A stretch of DNA of 64,000 nt from Gnetum montanum (taxonomy: Eukaryota > Streptophyta > Gnetopsida > Gnetales > Gnetaceae). The translations under genes and the position numbers were made by a program. This document shows, one piece after another, positions 56,841-64,000 of this stretch (positions are counted from its first letter, which is position 1; every line of letters starts with the position of its first letter). The notes under the pieces are model-generated. The model saw only the letters and a program-made list of their open reading frames with translations, had not been told where the DNA came from and did no database searches. The DNA is taken from assembly GCA_015680685.1 (NCBI GenBank), contig MNCI01010150.1, positions 506,345 through 570,344 on the forward strand, written 5' to 3'.

Positions 56841-57970
56841 CCAAGGAAAGTGGAGATAAGTTGATGCATTCTTTACATCAACACAGGGGCATTAACACTC
56901 CTACACTAGGGCACCCTTCGTTACATTAATGAGCTAGTATATAAGGGGGGAGATTCTTCCAAACTCATTCTCACTTAATTTTCATCCAAGTCTTCTCCAT
57001 TTCTTACCTCCTAAGCCATAGAAAAGCAAAACTTTGCCAAATTTTCACCATCTAGCTTGGATTAGTGATAGTTTTATACACTCTCTTCTTGGTCCTTCTT
57101 GTCCTTAGTATTCTTGGTGTGGGTTTAAACCTATTGTCTTGTAACCTAGTTGTGGGGGAGAGGCATTAATCCATGTATGTATTTAATGAATTTGGTATTT
57201 ATTTAAGAATTTCTATCTTACCTATTAATTATCCATGCATGCCATGATTCTATAGTTTTGATGATGGTTTTCAAGTATTTCCAAGGGTTATGTTCATCAT
57301 TATTTTCACGTACTTTTTTTTACAATTGTAGTATAATGACTAGGGGACTTCCTTTATTTTTAGCAGTCCTCATAGTTCATCATGCTAGGATAGTTGTGAT
57401 CAAAGCTCTGTAGTCAAAGAAGGGAAGAGGTCAAAAGATCTTAGTCCTTTGTCTATAGGCCTGTGCATGAACCATTGATTCCTGATGAAGAGGAGGAAGG
57501 AGAAGAACTTAGATCACCTAATCCTAAACCTACTTAAGAAAGGCCTCACCTAGAGGTAGATCGAAAGGTAGGTAGTCACATTCTCGTTCTTCAAGTTGAG
57601 CATGTGCTTAACTACAAGTGACTAACGAGTGCTAGAGGAGATGGAAAATGATCATGTTGAAATCAATGATATATAGGAGAATGTGGGTGTACATGACATC
57701 CAATAGTGTTCAATCCATGAGGAGAAGAATTACCATCAATTCCTTGAGCTTAGTCCTCTTGAGCTAAAGGAGTCACTACAGTAGAGAGGCTTCCATGATT
57801 ACATCATCCAATCCTTTATCTTGTATTGAAATGAGGTAGAAAAATTCTACCTCAACCTTGCGATGGATGGTACCATGTCCTTTGTTGATGAAATTTCTAT
57901 GTCCATTTTAACATGCACAAGCTTTAGAGTCATAGGATTTCCTAATGCTCAAGTGCTTTAATTTAACATT
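56840..57970 (+). mobile_element. Possible LTR promoter and gag-like remnant
   Basis: A TATA box (TATATAAG, 56938-56945) is followed by about 390 bases of leader-like sequence and an ATG near 57336 that opens a frame with stops. Other frames downstream give acidic phrases (PDEEEEGEELRSPNPKPT). At about 57832-57957 there is a clean run EVEKFYLNLAMDGTMSFVDE and onward to a stop, which recalls the V..FY.NL......V....I pattern of plant gag-like retroelement proteins. No second LTR was found. The reading is tentative. Confidence 0.35.
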
Positions 57971-58825
57971 ATTTACACAAAGATATATTTATTCATATAG
58001 GCATTTAATAAACTTAGGCTAACAAAATCATTATTCCTATACTATTGTGAAGATAATGATAAAGTTATAGGAACAATCATACCTTTTTGCATCACCTTTT
58101 CTTATTTTCTTGTTACTCTATTAAGATATAATATATTAAAGTATTAGTTCCTCTCTTGTGATAATGAATATTCTTGGAGGAAAAAGAAAGTAGAAATCAA
58201 GTATCAAGTACATATTAGAATGTTTTAGGTTTAGGAATTACAACAACAAAGGTAAATGGAGGAGAATGTCCAAGTAAATATAAAAAGATAACAAGTATGG
58301 AATACATATTAAAATGTTTTTGGTCTAGGAATTACAACAATAGAGATAAACAGAGAAGAATGTACACGTAAATATAAAAAGGTAACACACAAATGATTGG
58401 TATATGATAATAGTACCTGGAACTTTCTTTTCAACCTCCACTGTATATTCCTTTTGCCTTCGTCAATGATAATGAAAATATGGGATATTCTTATAACTAT
58501 GAGTTTTGATGCTTTAGTAAAGTCAGAATATAGTCATGTAGAATAATGATCTATTATTGTTAGTTGTTTGCATCTTAACCTAGTTTCCCACCTCATTTTC
58601 CCATGATTTTCATTGAGTAAATGTTTTAATTCTCACTACAGTAGGGTTTACTTTTTTAGTTTTTAAGACATTAGGGTTTTAGTTTTAGCAGGACATTCCA
58701 TTAAACATAATATCAATTGAAGAAAAATATGCTCACATGCCTTACAATACATTTTTATGTGTGGGTTCCATTGAATTTAATAAATTTCAAGAGATATTTA
58801 TGAATAGGTAAAATTAATATGCAAA
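57971..58825. other. AT-rich intergenic DNA
   Basis: An imperfect duplication of about 110 bases is present, with ATTAGAATGTTTTAGGTTTAG near 58215 and ATTAAAATGTTTTTGGTCTAG near 58309. No gene or RNA was recognised. Confidence 0.5.
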
Positions 58826-59640
58826 AGATGTTATTCTTATTAAATGTAGAGACCTTAGTTCTAGAACTAAAATTAGTTACTCCTTTGTTGTCATAGTAAT
58901 GATTTTTGATCATTGACAAATCAACCAGCTGTGGGTGCATGTGTCATAGATGATAAATTTGTATTTCTCATTATAACTTATGTCGTGGATTCAAAGTGGT
59001 ATGATTCTTATTAAAAGTTGAGACCTTAGTCCTAAAACTAGGGTTAGTCATCCTTTTGTCATCACACTAAAGTTGTGTTCCCATTAATAAGTCAACCATG
59101 TGTAGGTGCATGTTTGGTGGATCAAGGAATGATGTGATTTTTATTATAAGTTAAGATCTTAGTACCAGAACTAGGGTTATTTATTCTTTTTTTATCTTAA
59201 TGAAGATGTGTTTTCATTGAGGAGTCAACCATGTATGGGTGTAGATGTCATGAACTTAGCAATGGTCTTATTCTCATTAAAAATTGAGATCCTAGTTCTA
59301 GAACTAGGATTAGCAACCTTTTATCATCTCACTTAAGATGTATTTCCATTGATAAGTCAACCATGTGTAGATGCATGTATTATGAATATAGGAAATAATC
59401 TAATTCTCATTAAAAGTTGAAATCCAAGTTCCAGAACTAAGGTCATTCATCATTTTTTCATCTCATTGAAGATGTGTTTGGAATGATGAGTGAACCATGT
59501 GTGGATGCATGCATCATGGATTCAATAATGATGTAATTCTCATTATAAGTGGAGACTTTGGTCTCAGAACTAGGGTTAGTCATCCTTTTGTGATCTCATT
59601 AAAGATGTGTTCCCATTGATGAGTTAGCCATGTTTCATGA
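58826..59640. repeat. 133-bp tandem repeat array, six diverged copies
   Basis: Each unit has TTCTCATTAAAAGTTGAGAC, a CTTAGT.C.AGAACTAGGGTTAG phrase, then ATCTCATTAAAGATGTGTT, CCATTGATGAGTCAACCATG and TGTGGGTGCATG. The GAGAC-type landmark falls at about 58849, 59020, 59153, 59286, 59419 and 59552, so four successive spacings are 133. The first interval is longer (171). Confidence 0.85.
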
Positions 59641-62600
59641 GGAAGGTGCATGACATTATGGAACAACATTATGAAACATAAGCCATAGAAGAACTTAAAT
59701 TTTTCATATTTTTAAATTCTACATGTGCTTACATGTAGGAGAGGGCATAAATAACATGCACATTAACTCAAAAAGGATGTTGGTAGAGGATAGATTCCTT
59801 AATTAGATTCCTTAACTAATGATTGCAATGATTGATTTTGTGAAAGACAATTGTACAATGCTATTATTTATTATTTATTTGTTAGAAGAATGATGGAAAA
59901 TTAAGCTCACTATTCTTCAAGAAAGTAGCAAAATGGCCTAATTAGTAAGTTGAATTTTTTAACCACCCCTTTTTTCATAATAAATAAGATCTTGAATGTT
60001 TTAATCAAATTTATATGTGAATGTAGTTAGGAATGTAATAACCATGGATTAATAGTTGATGATGGTGATCAAGGTGATATACCCTAAAATCACTTTATTA
60101 TTAGGTGAGATAACTATTGTTCTACAAAGCAACTTAGCATTGGATATGCTATAGCCATTGTCTTCTTTGGTGCCATTAATTATTTGTAGGTAATTAGAAG
60201 TTTTGATCCTTATAGTATTAATGAAGTAGATTTTGGATTTTGACCAGTTAACCTCATCATCATCATCATCTTAGTCTTTTGCTAAAACAATGGATACTTC
60301 GAAGATAATTTCCTTAACAAACCTCTTAGGAATCCTCTTAATAGTTGTTACTTCATCCATCATGACTTTTACCATATCATAGTATCTTCCACGTAAATAA
60401 ATGAAATATAAGGGATCAAATATGTCCATTGTAAAGATCCTTAGATCCTTCTTCATATAAGAATTATTGAGGAGACTCCATGATGAGGATGAACAAGTAT
60501 AAGGAAAATGGATCTTAAAAATTTACAAGGATGTAAACATGGCATAGCTGATATATTTGATGAATTTTAAAAACCTTGAATTTACATTGTAGTTTCTTGA
60601 TGGCTTCCTTATATCACTGAATTTTATATTCTAACATAGTTTCTTATTGGCTTCCATGAACACATAGCACAACAAACATTTTTATGAATTCAGTGTATTC
60701 TCTACATTGATGCATTTTTCTTCTTGATTCCCTAAATTGTTTTTTTTTTGCAGAGTTAGAGAAGTGGAGAGGGGGTTTCATCGCTGACATAGCAACTTGA
60801 TGTCTTGACGCTATTGGCCATTGGTCTCATCACCTTCACTATTGGCTTAAATTCCCCACCACTACTCTCGATTCCAATGATTTTTACATCGTTAGTACTG
60901 ACTCCAGTTTTTCCACCACTGCCACTGACATCACTTATTTTCATAAGCAACATGGTATGTTTTTAATTATTCCTTACTCTTGTTTTTGATAATGCATATT
61001 AGAATTAGAGCTTCAGAATTAGGGCTTTCTCTCATACTCATTACAAATGTTAGTTCTACCCTTTACATAATAAATTGTGATAAATTCCCTACACTCAAAG
61101 TTGGAATTTTGATTTCTATTTGCATACAAACTACTTTTTATTGTTAAGTTTCCATATAAAATGTTAGAATTACAACTTTAGAGTTCAGATTCCTCACTTG
61201 ATTCAAGAAAGAGAAGTTAAGTTGTAACAATGTAATTAGTCATGTTTATTAGATCAAGGAAGGTAAATATTTAGACAATAATCAACCATATAAAAGCATG
61301 AATTTGTATGGTTGATTAGGAAATCATAAATTGTTTATTCTTATTAGAATTTTTTACTGGAATTCATGCTTTTGTATGACTGATTACTATATAAAAACTT
61401 ATTGTATGAATTTTGTAAGTGTCTTGGTCCTTTTATGATTTAGAAAATACAGTAAATAATTCTAGTTGGATGAATACAAGGTGAAAACTAAAATTTCATA
61501 TACAATAGTTGTATTAAAAGCTAATATGTTTTTGCCATTATAAGGTAAAGCAATGTATCAATTTTTAACATTCTTGTTGAACAATAAAAATACTAAAATA
61601 TTAATAAGATCTTTAGAGAGAATATAGGAAAGTCTCAAAAAACATGGATGGTTCCATGAATAACCATTATGGCTACAAAAACAAGATATTGATAATATTA
61701 ACGTAATATTAAATTCAAAGTAAGCTTGGTAACTTATTACAGAAAGGTTTAGAGAAATGCCAAAATGAGACATAAATTAAAGAAAAATACTTTAATTTTA
61801 GTTGCAAAATACTTGAGATAGCAAGCATGATGAAACAAAATATCCACATGTAACAATTTCAATATCCATAAGTAGAAATTAGCATAGTAAGAAGGGGATC
61901 ACACCATATCCAAGTTGAAACTAGAAGTTAAAATAACAAGCATTATGAAGATAGAATATATCAACCATTTTTACTGTAACTAGTAGAAAATTGGGCATAT
62001 TCTAAGAGCGTATCAATGTGCAGACATTACTTTACAAACTTCCTCTGGTATTTTGTTTGTACTCTACTAACTCAAATGTTGGTTGTTTATGAATATGAAA
62101 TAAATTCTTATTCTATGTTTATTGAACTCAAAGTATACAAAGTTCTAAAATTGTTCTTCTTTATGAAAGTCACATTTATCATTAAATGGCCAATCTTTTT
62201 CTTAGTTAGTTTATGATTTTTTGGAATTCTTGTTTAAGAATTGTGGTAGTACAATAATGTTGATAATTTTTGTACACAATGATGAGGTTTAGGTATTTCC
62301 ATCTACAGATGCTTAATATGTACTTTTGAAATTATTGGAAGTTATTAAATAATTGAAACATTGCTACTTTTTGCTACTTGAAATTGCTATTAATTGCTTG
62401 CTAGTTAATGATTATGGATGATTTTAGTGTTTGCTAAGTATGTAAGCTTAGTTATCTTGTTCACTATATTATAGCAAATTATTCATGTTGGACCTGTAAT
62501 AGTTAACCGCTTTGTGTTCCTTTATATTGGATGTCTCACATTATGTTTTATGTTTTACTTATAGTGTTATGATGTTAACACTGTGCCTAGGCATGCTAAA

Positions 62601-62700
62601 AGTGTTGTAAAGCTATAGTATAAATAAGCCAAATAGCAAATTGATATTTTAATTTTACAATAATCATAATTTAGTAAATGATTACTTGATTGAATTAGAT
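59641..62700. other. AT-rich intergenic DNA, two unrecognised minus-strand ORFs
   Basis: Open stretches on the minus strand at 60271-60456 (MKKDLRIFTMDIFDPLYFIY...) and 60756-60953 (MLLMKISDVSGSGGKTGVST...) read more protein-like than their surroundings, but I cannot assign a family and no splice partners are evident. A CATCATCATCATCAT run lies at about 60256. The remainder shows no feature I can support. Confidence 0.4.
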
Positions 62701-62704
62701 ATTG

Positions 62705-63300
62705 AATTAGTTGATATCTAAACTATCTTATTTCCATTTTTGTGCCTTATCCTCTCTCATTTAAACATATTTAGTAATTTTTCATCTATGACCTTGCATA
62801 TGTTACTTTTTTCTGGCCCATTCTCTCTCATCAAAACATATTTATTAACTATTAATCTATGACCTTGCATATGTCATTTTTGTTCCCTATTCTCTCTCCT
62901 CAAAACATATGTATCAACTGTTGATCTATGACCTTGCATATGTCATTTTTTGTGCCTTGTTCTCTCTCATTGGAACTTATTCAATAGCACTTAATATCTA
63001 AATTAGCCTATGTCACTTTTTTATGCAATATTATGTCTCTTTTATGTGCCATATTATGTCTCATCCCAACATACTTAATCATAGGTGATCTATGACCTTG
63101 CATATGTCATTTTTTATGTCTTATTCTTTCTTAACTAAACATATTTAGTAGTAGTTGATAGCTAAACTAGATTATTTTCATTTTTTATGCCTTATTCTCT
63201 CTCATCCTTTCATATTTAGCAACTGTTGATCTATGACCTTGCATATGTTAATTTTTTGTGCCTTATTCTCTCTCATTGGAATGTATTCATTAATAGATAA
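62705..63300. repeat. About 70-bp tandem repeat array, roughly eight copies
   Basis: The core GATCTATGACCTTGCATATG, then TCATTTTTTGTGCCTTATTC, TCTCTCAT and AAACATATTTAGTAACTGTT recurs. The CTATGACC landmark lies at about 62786, 62857 and 62926, with further copies to about 63235. Some units have a variant core (ATATCTAAACTA in place of ATCTATGACC), so two unit types alternate. Confidence 0.85.
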
Positions 63301-63449
63301 ACCATCACATAACACATGTCTATAAATTCTAAAGCTATCAAAAACTATCCAAAGTTATTATTCACACTAATATTTCTTCTTACTAATACAAAGTATCATA
63401 AACTATTTCTTGGTTCTACCATAGTTATTAGATAAATATATTTTCCTAT

Positions 63450-64000
63450 AAAGAAGGTTGCTTAGACCAACAACCTTCAAATATACATTATGAAGTGAAA
63501 ATTTCCATGGTAGCAAGCTAAAATTCTAACTAATTACAGGTCTTAAAGCATTAGTAATGTAATTTAGAAAATAATTTAGAGTATTTTAAATGGGTTGCTT
63601 GGTCGAGTAACCTGAAAACCATAACTTCAAGGATGAAAATATTTCTTGATCATATAGCCTTATCACTTATTAGTATCAATTGGGCTAGGCATTTCAAAAA
63701 TCAAGGTCTTGAAGTACAGTTGCCTAAGTGGACAACCTTCAAACTTGACTGTATGAAATTACCAATGAAGGAAACAATATGGATTACTTAGGTAAGCAAC
63801 CTAGAGATCATGAGTAAGTAATAAATATGGACAATCAATGAATAAGGATGAGAAATAAAATCACTTAAAATAGAGCAAAGAAAATGGGTTGCTTGAGCGA
63901 GCAACCTAGAGATCATGGATGAGCAATAAATATGGGTCAAAAATAGAAGTGCTTAAAATAGAGCAAAGAATATGGGTTACTTGGGGGATAAACCTATACA
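63450..64000. repeat. Dispersed-to-tandem repeat centred on a GGTTGCTT...AGCAACC hairpin
   Basis: A small hairpin with arms GGTTGCT and AGCAACC recurs at about 63455, 63593, 63717, 63781, 63886 and 63974, always followed by a CTTCAAA or CTAGAGATCATG phrase. Later copies are joined by TGAGCAATAAATATGG and AAAATAGAGCAAAGAA. Loop bases vary while the arms are largely kept. The array continues past the right edge of the window. Confidence 0.75.

Noticed and set aside
60756-60953. Possible coding exon on the minus strand
   Set aside because: It is open for 65 codons and Gly/Ser rich, but it has no recognised family, no convincing splice partner and no upstream promoter. It is mentioned only as an unrecognised ORF.
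63450-64000. CRISPR-like array
   Set aside because: Spacing is irregular (about 64-138 bases), copies are diverged, the genome is eukaryotic, and no cas genes are present.

Overview
The window looks like nuclear DNA of a land plant with a large, repeat-rich genome, most likely a gymnosperm such as a conifer. That lineage call is inference. It rests on one plant-type NFXL2 gene stretched over about 46 kb by introns of up to 16 kb, and on the many old, decayed LINE, Copia and SINE-like insertions. No bacterial, organellar, rRNA or clear functional tRNA gene was seen.

Layout. Positions 1-420 hold a minus-strand LTR-like promoter fragment with two GC-rich palindromes next to its TATA box. Positions 421-6000 are AT-rich intergenic DNA with a decayed DUF4283/gag-like ORF (3044-3890) and two tRNA-like SINE copies. 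Positions 5977-6118 are a duplicated leader sequence. From 6200 to 52433 (+) runs a complete NFXL2-type gene: 13 coding exons, all introns GT-AG, 2703 coding nt, 900 residues. It encodes an acidic N-terminus, a RING/PHD-like C4HC3 finger, a long series of NF-X1-type Cys/His fingers, and a C-terminal basic region followed by one membrane segment.

The introns carry the mobile DNA. Intron 3 has two SINE-like copies and a 39-bp minisatellite. Intron 4 has a nearly full-length but dead LINE in the sense direction (about 16480-22875). Intron 9 (16.1 kb) has an antisense LINE of the same clade (about 26121-31230), then an old 10-kb Copia element (31566-41587). One LTR of that Copia was itself hit by a LINE tail and a SINE, and its interior holds another LINE fragment. 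Intron 12 has a SINE, a LINE relic, a cluster of local tandem duplications and a 5'-truncated LINE (about 49200-51930).

Downstream of the stop codon, 52434-64000 is intergenic. It has one possible LTR/gag remnant (about 56840-57970) and three different tandem repeat arrays: a 133-bp unit, a 70-bp unit, and a hairpin-centred repeat that runs off the right edge.

How it fits together: there is one functional gene, and everything else is either its intronic cargo or decayed repeats. The LINE copies share a 3' terminus. Three of them keep an extra coiled-coil-like module after the reverse transcriptase, which is the most unusual structural feature I see. All ORFs inside the mobile elements are broken by stops or frameshifts.
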